This document shows, piece after piece, positions 41,967 to 50,285 of a stretch of 64,000 nt of DNA. Under the pieces are notes generated by a model. That model ran no database searches, was not told the DNA's origin, and worked only from the letters and a program-made list of their open reading frames with translations. Every line of letters begins with the position of its first letter. The first letter of the stretch is position 1. Position numbers and translations under genes: made by a program. The DNA comes from Bog-756 sp049517675. Its GTDB lineage: Bacteria > Actinomycetota > Acidimicrobiia > Acidimicrobiales > RAAP-2. The DNA is taken from assembly GCA_049517675.1 (NCBI GenBank), contig JBEKRV010000022.1, forward strand, positions 1 through 64,000, in the 5' to 3' direction.

Positions 41967-42080
41967 GATGTCTCCTCCACTCGCGACCGCTGCGCTCCGT
42001 CACCCCGACGCTACCGGGACGGGGCGGGGTCGCCGCCACCGGGGTCCCCGGCACCGGTGCCGGAGAGGGCCGCCCGCCGG

Positions 42081-42086
42081 TAGCGT
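42081..42086 (+). promoter_or_regulatory. -10 box of the monooxygenase gene (leaderless)
   Basis: TAGCGT, seven bases, then ATG 42094. Confidence 0.5.
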
Positions 42087-42093
42087 CGGGCCC

Positions 42094-42393
42094 ATGATCC
42101 TCGAGCACGCACTGATCACCATCCGACCCGGCGAGAACGACAGGTTCGAAGCGGCACTGGCCGAGGCCCGCACGGCGATCGCAGGGTCACCGGGCTTCCT
42201 CTCCCTGACCCTCCACCGGGGGATCGAGACGCCCGACCGCTACCTCCTGCTGGTCCAGTGGGAGACCCTCGAGGACCACACGGTGGGGTTCCGGGAGTCC
42301 CCGGCGTTCGCCCAGTGGCGCTCCCACATCGGCCCGTTCTTCGACACTTCGCCCGACGTCGACCATTTCGATCCCGTCGCCGGCCTCGCCTGA
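42094..42393 (+). CDS. Antibiotic biosynthesis monooxygenase (ABM) domain protein
   Basis: 99 residues, one dimeric alpha-beta-barrel domain. IRPGENDRFEAALAEARTAI, PGFLSLTLHRGIETPDRYLLLVQWETLEDH and a C-terminal HFDPVAG are typical of small ABM-family proteins, some of which are monooxygenases or heme-degrading enzymes while many have no known role. The stop codon is part of a repeat unit that continues downstream. Confidence 0.88.
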   Translation: MILEHALITIRPGENDRFEAALAEARTAIAGSPGFLSLTLHRGIETPDRYLLLVQWETLEDHTVGFRESPAFAQWRSHIGPFFDTSPDVDHFDPVAGLA

Positions 42394-42483
42394 CCCGCCG
42401 GCCTCGCCTGACCCACCTCGCCCGACGGCCTCGCCCGACCCGCCGGCCTCGCCTGACCCACCTCGCCCGACGGCCTCGCCCGA
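42394..42483. repeat. Exact 45-bp tandem duplication starting at a stop codon
   Basis: Two identical 45-bp copies (42394-42438, 42439-42483). The first 18 bases of the unit (cccgccggcctcgcctga) copy the gene's own last six codons including TGA (42376-42393, two changes). The array ends 9 bases before the next gene. Confidence 0.93.
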
Positions 42484-42492
42484 CCGCCGGCG

Positions 42493-43305
42493 TCAGCCGT
42501 TCGCTTCCGGCAGCTCCCGGGCCGCCGTCAGGTGGGCGACCAATTCGGACAGCGGTGTACGGGCGTTGAGGCCGCTGGTGGACGGCATCACGTAGGCGGG
42601 CCGACCGCCGATCGGCGTGGGCTGGGGGCCGGCGACCGCGTGCCGGTCCACGACGGTGCGCCACCCGGACAGGCCGACGAAGCACACTGTTCCGGGCCGC
42701 AGCCACTCGACGAGCGCGGTGACCCGGGCGAATCCGGAGGCGTATTCGCCCCGGGTGACCTCGGCCGCCGTTCGGGTGGCCCGCTTGGCGAAATCGGTCA
42801 TCCCCATCCCGCCGGCCAGAGCGGCCACCGGGTCGCGGTCGACCTGGGCCAGTCCGGCAGCCAGGACGGCCGGCCAGAACCGGTTGCCCGGCCGGGCGTA
42901 GCCGACCCCGGCGTCGGCCGAGTAGACGGACGGGTTCACCCCACAGATCAGGAGCCGCATGCCCGGGCCCACCGTGTCGGCCAGGGTCCGTTCACGGACG
43001 AGACGGACACGGACCGTCCCGTCGTCCTCGACGACCGGCTCGGGGACGACGGTGAACCCGGCGCCTCGGATCAGTGCGACCAGCCGGTCGAGCGGTTCCG
43101 CGAACCGGACGCGCAGGTCGACGGTGGTTCCGACCTCGAGGGGCCGCTGGGCCCGGTGGAACACGAGCGGCAACCGTTCCGGGTCCACGTCGGGGACGGT
43201 CCATGTCCAGGTCGCGCCTCCGGCGACCGGGGCGACGGGAGCCTCCGTTGCGACCGGGGCGGCACCGGCGTCGGGGAAGGCTCCGGTGACGGAGGCATCG
43301 GGCAC
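42493..43305 (-). CDS. mug: Mismatch-specific (G:T/U) uracil-DNA glycosylase, Mug-like
   Basis: 270 residues. The C-terminal ~170 residues carry the UDG fold: LLICGVNPSVYSA (motif 1, GxNPS), HFAR-like RPGNRFWPAVL, GMGMTDFAKRATRTAAE and VMPSTSGLNAR (motif 2). It would remove uracil or thymine mispaired with G. About 100 residues lie in front of the domain: an Ala/Pro/Val-rich start, then PERLPLVFHRAQRPLEVGTTVDLRVRF, an extra domain of unknown role. GTG 43305 directly follows a -10 box (43318-43313). Confidence 0.88.
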   Translation of the reverse strand: MPDASVTGAFPDAGAAPVATEAPVAPVAGGATWTWTVPDVDPERLPLVFHRAQRPLEVGTTVDLRVRFAEPLDRLVALIRGAGFTVVPEPVVEDDGTVRVRLVRERTLADTVGPGMRLLICGVNPSVYSADAGVGYARPGNRFWPAVLAAGLAQVDRDPVAALAGGMGMTDFAKRATRTAAEVTRGEYASGFARVTALVEWLRPGTVCFVGLSGWRTVVDRHAVAGPQPTPIGGRPAYVMPSTSGLNARTPLSELVAHLTAARELPEANG

Positions 43306-43312
43306 GCGTCCG

Positions 43313-43318
43313 AGGCTA
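43313..43318 (-). promoter_or_regulatory. -10 box of the mug-like gene (leaderless)
   Basis: TAGCCT on the minus strand, seven bases, then GTG 43305. Confidence 0.5.
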
Positions 43319-43357
43319 CCGGTGGCCGGTACGGTCGGCCGGTGATTGACTGGCACC

Positions 43358-43918
43358 GTGTCCGCCTGCCCGACGCTCACCACCGAGCGCCTGACGATGC
43401 GGCCCTTCCGGGTCGGGGATCTCGACCGGTTCCACGCCATCATGGCTTCCGACGAGGTCCGAGCCCCGCTGCGGCTGCCGGAAGGGTTCGGCCGTGAGGA
43501 CGCCTGGAGGTCGCTGACGTCCCACGCAGGGCTGTGGGAGCTCCGGGGGTTGGGCCAATGGGCAATCGACGAGCGCGTGAGCGGACGGTTCGTGGGCCGT
43601 GCCGGCCTCTACTGGCGGGTGGAGCCGGACTGGCCGGGCGTGGAGGTGGGATGGATGCTCGATCCCGCGGTATGGAGGCACGGGTATGCCACCGAGGCCG
43701 GGGCGCGGGCCGTGCGCTACGGGTTCGAGGACGTCGGGGAGGACGTCCTGTACAGCGTGATCCTCCCCGGGAACACCCGGTCGGAGGCGGTGGCCGGCCG
43801 TCTCGGCTTCACCCCGTTCGACGAGCGGACCCTCTCCTTCTTCCCGGCCGAGCCCCACGTCGTGTGGCGGCTCGACCGGAGCACCTGGGAGACGGTCCGG
43901 TCGTCCCTCGGACCCTGA
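43358..43918 (+). CDS. GNAT family N-acetyltransferase (RimJ/RimL type)
   Basis: 186 residues. LTTERLTMRPFRVGDLDRF at the N-terminus, VEVGWMLDPAVWRHGYATEAGARAVRYGFE (acetyl-CoA pyrophosphate loop) and NTRSEAVAGRLGF are standard for this GNAT group. It acetylates an amine, possibly a protein N-terminus. The start is uncertain: GTG 43358 is used, TTG 43346 is in frame; neither has a ribosome site, and a -10-like TACGGT lies at 43330-43335. Confidence 0.87.
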   Translation: MSACPTLTTERLTMRPFRVGDLDRFHAIMASDEVRAPLRLPEGFGREDAWRSLTSHAGLWELRGLGQWAIDERVSGRFVGRAGLYWRVEPDWPGVEVGWMLDPAVWRHGYATEAGARAVRYGFEDVGEDVLYSVILPGNTRSEAVAGRLGFTPFDERTLSFFPAEPHVVWRLDRSTWETVRSSLGP

Positions 43919-43924
43919 TGGGGT

Positions 43925-44692
43925 TCAGCGCAGGCTGATCCCGCCGTCGACGAGGACCACCTCGCCGGTCACGTAGGACGAGCGGGCCAGACCCAGGATC
44001 ACCTCGGCCACGTCCTCGGGGGAGGCCGACCGCTGCATCGGGGCCTGGGCCTTCACGAATTCCCGGACCAGGCTCCAGTCGGCGGTCCAGGGGGTGTCGA
44101 CCAGGCCCGGGGCCACGGCGTTGACCCGGATCTCGGGCCCGAGGACGTTGGCCAGCAGCCGGGTCATGTGGCTGACGGCGGCCTTGGAGCAGGCGTAGGG
44201 GACGGAGCTTCCCAGGGGGCGCTCACCGGCGACCGAGGAGACATTGAGCACCTGACCCCGGCCCGAGGCCCGCAGGTGGGGTACCGCGGCCACGGTGACC
44301 TGCCAGGTGCCGAACACGTTCGTGTCGAAGATCCGGCGCCACACGTCGGGGCTGGCACTCTCGAGGTCGCTGTGCGGGATCACTGCGGTGGTCCCGGCGT
44401 TGTTCACCAGGATGTCGAGTCGCCCGTGCGTGGACACGACCTCGTCGACGAGACGGGAGGCGTCGGATTCGTCGGCCACGTCCGCCTGGACGTAGGTGGC
44501 GCCGGGAAGTTCGGCGGCGAGGGACCGACCTGCGTCGACCGAGGTGACCGAGTTGATCACGACCGTGGCACCGGACGCGGCGAACATCCGGGCGGTGGCG
44601 GCTCCGATGCCCGAGGACGACCCGGTGACCAGGACGGTCTGTCCCGCGAAGCGGGCGTCGGACGATTGGTGTGATCCGGACGGCGAGGTCAT
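43925..44692 (-). CDS. Short-chain dehydrogenase/reductase
   Basis: 255 residues. TGSSSGIG (about 22-29), NNAG (about 98), SSVAG and YACSK (Tyr about 158, Lys 162), then the C-terminal VTGEVVLVDGGISLR. Classical SDR of the 3-oxoacyl-ACP-reductase type; substrate unknown. The minus-strand -10 box TACACT lies six bases before ATG 44692. Confidence 0.9.
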   Translation of the reverse strand: MTSPSGSHQSSDARFAGQTVLVTGSSSGIGAATARMFAASGATVVINSVTSVDAGRSLAAELPGATYVQADVADESDASRLVDEVVSTHGRLDILVNNAGTTAVIPHSDLESASPDVWRRIFDTNVFGTWQVTVAAVPHLRASGRGQVLNVSSVAGERPLGSSVPYACSKAAVSHMTRLLANVLGPEIRVNAVAPGLVDTPWTADWSLVREFVKAQAPMQRSASPEDVAEVILGLARSSYVTGEVVLVDGGISLR

Positions 44693-44698
44693 GCCGGG

Positions 44699-44704
44699 AG
44701 TGTA
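44699..44704 (-). promoter_or_regulatory. -10 box of the SDR gene (leaderless)
   Basis: TACACT on the minus strand, six bases, then ATG 44692. Confidence 0.5.
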
Positions 44705-44726
44705 GGACCGGCGGGCGGTGGCCCGG

Positions 44727-44732
44727 TAGGTT
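44727..44732 (+). promoter_or_regulatory. -10 box of the FAH-family gene (leaderless)
   Basis: TAGGTT, six bases, then GTG 44739. It is back-to-back with the SDR promoter; the two -10 boxes are 22 bases apart. Confidence 0.5.
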
Positions 44733-44738
44733 CGGGAC

Positions 44739-45605
44739 GTGCGCCTGGTGACCTTGCTCGAGGACGGCCGACCCGTGACCGGGCTGGTGGTGGGGGACGA
44801 GGTCGTGGACCTCACCGACCCCGGCGTCGGCCTTCCGGCATCGATGGCCGACCTGCTCGCCCTGGGCGAGGACGCCCGCCCGGCGCTCGGCCGAGCCGCA
44901 GCGTCGTCGGCCCGCCGCCTGTCACTCGATGCCGTCGATCTGTCGGCCCCCCTGCCCCGTCCGCCGGCGTTCCTCGGGATCGCCCGCAACTACGGTGACC
45001 ACGTCGCAGAGATGCGAGGCGAGCGTCCCCGTGACCAGACCTGGTTCGTCAAGCTTTCGACGTGCGTGATCGGCCCCGGGGCGGCAATCGAGGTCCCGTC
45101 CGCGTCGACTCAGGTCGACTACGAGGGTGAGCTCGCGGTGGTCATCGGCCGGCGGTGCCGGCACGTCCCGGCGGAGCGGGCCCTCGAGGTGGTGGCGGGC
45201 TACACGGTCGTCGACGACGTGAGTGTCCGCGACTGGCAGCGCCGCACCCCGACGATGGTGATGGGCAAGAGCTTCGACACGCACGGGCCCATGGGCCCCT
45301 GGTTGGTGACGCCCGACGAGGTCTTCGATCCGCAGGACCTGTCGGTGCGCACATGGGTCAACGGCGAACTCCGCCAGGACGGGACCACGGCGGACATGGT
45401 CTTCACCTGCGTCCAGATGATCGCCCACCTGTCGACGGCGTTCACCCTCGAACCGGGGACGGTGCTGGCCACGGGTACGCCAGCCGGTGTGGGGGCGGCG
45501 ACCGATCCGCCGCGGTGGCTGGTGGCGGGGGACACTGTGACGGTGGAGGTCGAGGGCGTCGGCGTGCTCACCAACCCGGTGGTCGACGAGCCGGCCGAAC
45601 GGTGA
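44739..45605 (+). CDS. Fumarylacetoacetate hydrolase family protein
   Basis: 288 residues. PAFLGIARNYGDHVAEM, then the metal site VDYEGELAVVIGR (E-x-E-type ligands) and DDVSVRDWQRR, MGKSFDTHGPMGPWLV and GTVLATGTPAGVG: the C-terminal FAH fold of 2-keto-acid hydrolases and oxaloacetate decarboxylases. The reaction is not predictable within this family. GTG start; its TGA overlaps the arfB-like GTG. Confidence 0.9.
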   Translation: MRLVTLLEDGRPVTGLVVGDEVVDLTDPGVGLPASMADLLALGEDARPALGRAAASSARRLSLDAVDLSAPLPRPPAFLGIARNYGDHVAEMRGERPRDQTWFVKLSTCVIGPGAAIEVPSASTQVDYEGELAVVIGRRCRHVPAERALEVVAGYTVVDDVSVRDWQRRTPTMVMGKSFDTHGPMGPWLVTPDEVFDPQDLSVRTWVNGELRQDGTTADMVFTCVQMIAHLSTAFTLEPGTVLATGTPAGVGAATDPPRWLVAGDTVTVEVEGVGVLTNPVVDEPAER

Positions 45606-46045
45606 GCCCGAGCCCGGACGGGGTGGGTTCCACCGGACCCGACGTGGTGCGGGTCACCTCGTCACTCCGGATCCCCGTCTCCGAGCTCCAGTTCCGGTTC
45701 AGCCCGAGCGGCGGCCCCGGGGGCCAGCACGCCAACAAGGTGGCCACCCGGGTGGAGCTCCGCTTCGACGTGGCCGGATCGCCGTCGCTCGGACCGCACC
45801 AGCGGGCACGGATCCTCGATCGGTTGGGTCCCGAAGTGCGGGTCATCGCCGACGACGAACGGTCACAGTTGCGCAACCGGCAGCTGGCCGTCGAACGGTT
45901 CCGGGAGCGCCTGGCGACGGCCCTGCGGGTGGAGAAGACCCGGCGGCCCACCCGACCGACGAAGGGGGCCAAGGAGCGGCGACTGGCCGACAAGCGTCAT
46001 CTGTCGGAACGGAAGCGGGCGCGGCGGCCCGACCACGACGAGTGA
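45602..46045 (+). CDS. arfB: ArfB/YaeJ-like peptide-chain release factor
   Basis: 147 residues. The catalytic GGQ is in SPSGGPGGQHANKVATRVEL (Q about 41), followed by a linker and the basic C-terminal tail (RRPTRPTKGAKERRLADKRH) that threads into an empty mRNA channel. It rescues stalled ribosomes by hydrolysing peptidyl-tRNA. Coupled to the FAH-family gene by GTGA. Confidence 0.92.
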   Translation: MSPSPDGVGSTGPDVVRVTSSLRIPVSELQFRFSPSGGPGGQHANKVATRVELRFDVAGSPSLGPHQRARILDRLGPEVRVIADDERSQLRNRQLAVERFRERLATALRVEKTRRPTRPTKGAKERRLADKRHLSERKRARRPDHDE

Positions 46046-46055
46046 CGGACGGGGG

Positions 46056-46994
46056 TCACCCCGCCTTGCGGGCCCGTCTGGCCGGGGACGCCCACGCCTT
46101 GTCGAGCAGCTGGTTGATCTCCTCGGTGAGACGCTCGGGGTGGACCCGCATCTCGAGCACCGAGTTGGCTTGGATGAGCTGACCCTGGGGGAGCCGGCGG
46201 GCGAGCTGCTCGGCGTCGTGGAACGGGTGCACGTGGTCCACCTTGTGCCCGATGACCAGGGCGGGGACGTTCATGGCGGCCCGCTGGCCGACGGTCGGCG
46301 CGATGGGGCCGGCCAGGATGCCGTGGAGGACGGCGGCGGTCTCCCGCGGTTCGGCGGAGAACATGTTCATGACGCTGTCGAGCGGCCCGTTGCCGGTCCG
46401 GGGAAGCTTCCGGAAGACCTTCGCCAGACCTCCGACCACCGGCCGGGCGAAGTGGACGGCGAGGAGCATGGGCACGAAGGTGACGGCGGCGGCGGGGAGC
46501 GCCCATTCGAGGACGGGCATCTCGACCACCAGGCCCCGCACCCGCTCCGGTGCCTCGGCGGCCACCATGAGGCTGACGTTGCCGCCGAGCGACACGCCGC
46601 CCACCACCGCCTGGTCGATGTCCAGGTGGTCCAGGAGCGCGAGGACGTGGCCGGCGTAGATGTCCATCCGGTGGAACGACGCCCGCTGCGGCCGGGCCGA
46701 CAGCCCGTGGCCGGGGAGGTCCAGGAGGATGACACGGTTGCCCTTCGCGGCGAGGTCGGAGGCCAGGCGCCGGTTCATGTTGGCGTCCATGAGGATGCCG
46801 TGGAGGAACACCAGCACCCGGGGACCCTGCCCGTGGACCTCGTAGTAGAGCTCGAGATTGTCGTGGACGAAGAATCCCACCTCGAAGGGGACCGCCGTGC
46901 CGGGAACGTCGTCAGGGAGGTCCGATGGCGCCCGCAGGACGTGCCGTGGCCTCATGGTCGAATCGTCAGAATGGGGTGCCCCTCCAGTTGCCAT
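46056..46994 (-). CDS. Alpha/beta hydrolase
   Basis: 312 residues. LVFLHGILMDANMNRRLA (oxyanion HG), LLDLPGHGLS, nucleophile elbow GGVSLGGNVSL (GxSxG, Ser about 130) and a late HKVDHVHPFHDAEQL with the Asp/His part of the triad. Substrate unknown. ATG 46994 overlaps the nitrilase gene by 29 bases; ATG 46955, 11 bases after that stop, is the alternative. Confidence 0.88.
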   Translation of the reverse strand: MATGGAPHSDDSTMRPRHVLRAPSDLPDDVPGTAVPFEVGFFVHDNLELYYEVHGQGPRVLVFLHGILMDANMNRRLASDLAAKGNRVILLDLPGHGLSARPQRASFHRMDIYAGHVLALLDHLDIDQAVVGGVSLGGNVSLMVAAEAPERVRGLVVEMPVLEWALPAAAVTFVPMLLAVHFARPVVGGLAKVFRKLPRTGNGPLDSVMNMFSAEPRETAAVLHGILAGPIAPTVGQRAAMNVPALVIGHKVDHVHPFHDAEQLARRLPQGQLIQANSVLEMRVHPERLTEEINQLLDKAWASPARRARKAG

Positions 46995-47865
46995 GTGGTC
47001 CAACGTACGCGCCGGGCTGCCGATTCGCCAGCACCGGCAGCCGTGAGCGCACTTCCGAGAGGGAATCCATGTCCAGGTCGGCGACGACCACACCGGGGTC
47101 CGGTTCCGTCCGCTTGGCGAGCACCACGCCCCACGGGTCGACGATCATCGAATGGCCGTGGCACCGGGGCATGCCGGCGGGGAGGACCCCGACCTGGCCG
47201 GCGCCGATGACGAAGACCTGGTCCTCGACGGCCCGGGCCCGCAGGAGCAGCTCCCAGTGGGCCGGTCCGGTCGCCGCGGTAAACGCCGCGGGGACGGCGA
47301 CGACCGTTGCGCCCTCGAGGGCCATGATCCGGTAGATCTCGGGAAAGCGGATGTCGTAGCAGACTGACAGCCCGAGCACGGGCTGCAGGTCACCGACCCC
47401 GACCCCCGCTCGCGGCCCAGCTCCGGCTAGGGCGGTCACGAGCGGCACGACCACCACCTCGTGACCGGGGGCGAACGTGTCCGACTCCTTTGTCGCCACC
47501 TCCCCGAGGTCCACGTCGAACAGGTGGATCTTCCGGTAGACGGCCATGGTGGTCCCGTCGGGCCCGACCAGGCAGCTGGTGTTGGCCAGACGACCGTCGC
47601 CAGTCGTGGACCGCTCGGGGAAGCTACCTGCCACCATGTGGATCCGGAGCCGCGATGCAGTCGAGGAAGCCCAGGTCATGGTGGGTCCGTCGAGCCGTTC
47701 CGCGCCGGCCCGCAGCACCTCGGGAGACCCCGCCACCGAGAAGTACTCGGGGAGGACGACCAGCTCCGCACCGGCGGCCGCGGCCTCGTCGACCAGTGCC
47801 CCGGCCTCGGCGAGGTTTGCCGTCCGGTCGTCCCCCGCCGTCGTCTGTATGGCGGCAACGCGCAT
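46966..47865 (-). CDS. Carbon-nitrogen hydrolase (nitrilase superfamily)
   Basis: 299 residues. The Glu-Lys-Cys triad is visible: ELVVLPEYF (Glu about 43), AVYRKIHLFD (Lys about 115) and LGLSVCYDIRFPEIYR (Cys about 162). Nit2/omega-amidase-like amidases have this pattern; a deaminated-glutathione amidase role is possible. The start ATG 47865 follows a -10-like TACCCT by five bases. Upstream of the alpha/beta hydrolase, probably one unit. Confidence 0.9.
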   Translation of the reverse strand: MRVAAIQTTAGDDRTANLAEAGALVDEAAAAGAELVVLPEYFSVAGSPEVLRAGAERLDGPTMTWASSTASRLRIHMVAGSFPERSTTGDGRLANTSCLVGPDGTTMAVYRKIHLFDVDLGEVATKESDTFAPGHEVVVVPLVTALAGAGPRAGVGVGDLQPVLGLSVCYDIRFPEIYRIMALEGATVVAVPAAFTAATGPAHWELLLRARAVEDQVFVIGAGQVGVLPAGMPRCHGHSMIVDPWGVVLAKRTEPDPGVVVADLDMDSLSEVRSRLPVLANRQPGAYVGPHGNWRGTPF

Positions 47866-47949
47866 GGCACAGGGTAGGCCGGTGATCGGGCACAATGACC
47901 GGCGGCGGCGAGGACCGTTCGGGCCCCCGGCCACGAGGAAGAGAGCAGC

Positions 47950-49188
47950 ATGTCCTTCGAAGACTCCGATGTGGTCCGCAGTGCCGTCCGGGTGGAGGGA
48001 TTCCGGGACGACGAATTCAACTACCAGCTCATCCGGGCCATGGGTGTCGCCGACTACGGCGGCTCGACCGTCGGTGAGTGCCTGGCGGTGGTGGCCGAGA
48101 TCACCGACGGGAGCCCGCAGAGTTGGACGCGTGCCTTCGAGCGCCTGGCCCAGCGGGTGGAGGCGGAGGGCCGGGGGTGTCTGGCCGCAGGACACGGGGT
48201 GAGCGGGCGTGACCACCTGCTTCGGGCGTCGACCTACTACCGCACGGCCGAGTACTACGGCGGCGGGGGTGGTGGTGATGATGCCGGCGAGACCGGTGCC
48301 GGGGCACGGGGCCGTGCCTGCTTCTCTCTGGCCGCGACCCTGCTCGACCCCCCGGTGGAGTCGCTCGCCGTCCCCTTCGAGGACGGTGTGCTGCCCGGTT
48401 ACCTGGTGCGTCCGGCCGGCAGCTCAACGGGGCCGCGCCCGACCGTGGTGGCCGTGGGCGGTTTCGATTCGAGTGCGGAGGAGCTCTACTTCCAGCTCGG
48501 CGTGCCCGGTGCGGAGCGCGGGTGGAACGTCGTGGTGTTCGACGGTCCCGGGCAACTCGGCTGCATGCGGACCAACCCGAACCTGACCTTCCGCTCCGAC
48601 TACGAGGTACCGCTGGCCGCCGTGCTCGACGTGGTGGGCGCACTGCCCGACGTCGACGCCGAACGGATGGCGCTGTGCGGCCAGAGCTTCGGGTCCTACT
48701 TCGCGGCCCGTTCGGCGGCCACCGACTCCCGGGTGCGGGCGTTGGTGGCCAATCCACCGGTGGTCGACATGGGCCGCTACATGGAGGCGTGGGTCGGGAC
48801 CGACGTCTACCGGATGATCCGGGACATCCGACCCGAGGACGTGACGGGCGTGCCCGAGGACCTCATGCCCCGCCAGATGCAGTGGGGGATCGAGGCCATC
48901 TGCACCAGGTTCGGGGTGCCGTCCTTCCACGCCTGGCGCGACGCCATGGAGTCCTACCGCCTGGGCGGTCTGACCGCCGGCATCGCATGCCCGGTCCTGG
49001 CCCTGGTCGGCGAGCGGGAGGGTGCGGAACCGAGGGCTCAGTTCGACGCCCTGGTCGCCGGGGTGACCGGCCCGGTGACGTCACGGGTGTTCCGCCCGTC
49101 CGACGGAGCGTCCGCCCACTGCCAGTCCGACAACCTCCGCCTGTCGGCCCAGGTGACCTTCGACTGGTTGGACGCGCAGCTCACCTGA
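47950..49188 (+). CDS. Alpha/beta hydrolase, FrsA/DUF1100-like
   Basis: 412 residues. An N-terminal helical domain (about 1-125, with a Gly-rich GGGGGGDD loop) precedes the hydrolase core: VVAVGGFDSSAEELYF, VVFDGPGQLG and the nucleophile elbow LCGQSFGSYFA (Ser about 243), late Glu/Asp in VGEREGAEPR and His in ASAHCQSD. This layout is that of FrsA and 2,6-dihydroxypseudooxynicotine-hydrolase-type enzymes. ATG 47950 with GAAGAGAG upstream. Convergent with surE, 6 bases apart. Confidence 0.87.
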   Translation: MSFEDSDVVRSAVRVEGFRDDEFNYQLIRAMGVADYGGSTVGECLAVVAEITDGSPQSWTRAFERLAQRVEAEGRGCLAAGHGVSGRDHLLRASTYYRTAEYYGGGGGGDDAGETGAGARGRACFSLAATLLDPPVESLAVPFEDGVLPGYLVRPAGSSTGPRPTVVAVGGFDSSAEELYFQLGVPGAERGWNVVVFDGPGQLGCMRTNPNLTFRSDYEVPLAAVLDVVGALPDVDAERMALCGQSFGSYFAARSAATDSRVRALVANPPVVDMGRYMEAWVGTDVYRMIRDIRPEDVTGVPEDLMPRQMQWGIEAICTRFGVPSFHAWRDAMESYRLGGLTAGIACPVLALVGEREGAEPRAQFDALVAGVTGPVTSRVFRPSDGASAHCQSDNLRLSAQVTFDWLDAQLT

Positions 49189-49194
49189 GCGTTC

Positions 49195-50043
49195 TCAACC
49201 CCCGTGGGTGGCGAGGATCGAGTCCAGGGCGGCGACTCCGCCCTCCGTCTGGTTCTCGCGCACGCCCACCAGCGCGGTGATCGACGCCCATCCGTCCTCG
49301 ACCAGCGCTGCATCCGAGCCCGGTTCGAGCTCGGCGCGCTCCTCCAGACGGTCGGGGTCCCGGCCCATGCCACGCATGGACAGCACGATGGCACCCCCGG
49401 TGCGGTCGATCCCCGGACCGTCCACGGGCAGCGGTGTGTGCTCGGGCCGCACCGACCGGATCAGTCCGACCCGGCCCAGCCGGCCGTGCCGGAGTCCCTT
49501 CAATTGGTCGGGTCGCACCGCGGGGACGTTGAGGTTCAGCACCGTGGACGGCTCGGACTCGGCCAGCAACGGGATGATCCGACAGGCCAGGTCGACGGCG
49601 GTCGTCCAGTAGTCGGGATCGGAGGCCCAGGCGATGCTGACGGCCAGGCCCCGGACCCCGAACTGGGCGCCGGTCAGCGCGGCCCCGACGGTGCCCGAGT
49701 GGAGGGCGGACCGGCCGGCGTTGATGCCGTGGTTGATACCCGACACGATCATGTCGGGCCGAGGGCCGAACCCTTCGATGCAGCCGAGGATGACCGAGAG
49801 CGCCGGCGAACCGTCGATCCCGTAGGTCGGCACGTCGGGCAGCCCGGGGATGTCGACGTGCTGGTAGGGGATCGACTCCCGCTCGTAGACGGGTCCGACC
49901 GCCGCGCTCGCGCCACTGTGGTCGGTCAACGGCGCGACCACCACCAGTTCGTGGCGTCCACCGAAGGCGGCGTGGAGGCCACGTGCCAGCGCGGCGATCC
50001 CGGGGGCGAACACACCGTCGTCGTTGGTGATCAGGATGCGCAT
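49195..50043 (-). CDS. surE: 5'-nucleotidase / survival protein SurE
   Basis: 282 residues. MRILITNDDGVFAPGI (metal-binding DD), then SGASAAV (Ser ligand) and VSGINHGINAG (Asn ligand) are all present. It hydrolyses nucleoside 5'-monophosphates and exopolyphosphate. The C-terminal ~40 residues (DAALVEDGWASITALVG and the following stretch) are as in the family. Confidence 0.95.
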   Translation of the reverse strand: MRILITNDDGVFAPGIAALARGLHAAFGGRHELVVVAPLTDHSGASAAVGPVYERESIPYQHVDIPGLPDVPTYGIDGSPALSVILGCIEGFGPRPDMIVSGINHGINAGRSALHSGTVGAALTGAQFGVRGLAVSIAWASDPDYWTTAVDLACRIIPLLAESEPSTVLNLNVPAVRPDQLKGLRHGRLGRVGLIRSVRPEHTPLPVDGPGIDRTGGAIVLSMRGMGRDPDRLEERAELEPGSDAALVEDGWASITALVGVRENQTEGGVAALDSILATHGG

Positions 50044-50285
50044 GGCGGGGAGTTCCGTTCGTCGGCCGTCGCGGGCGACGTCCGCCGGGGAGGGGCGTCA
50101 ACGCGTCGCGACGGGGTCTCGGCGGGCCGGTGCGGCCTCGTCGCCTACCATACCGGGCGACATCGGGAGCCGGTCGACGCACCGCACCTCGCGGCACGCC
50201 GTCGAAGGAGCCCGCTCCCCGCCATCGGAACCGGTCGTCCCGCGTCGGGGACCGCACCGGTGTTCGCAACCGTCCCGAGGAATCC

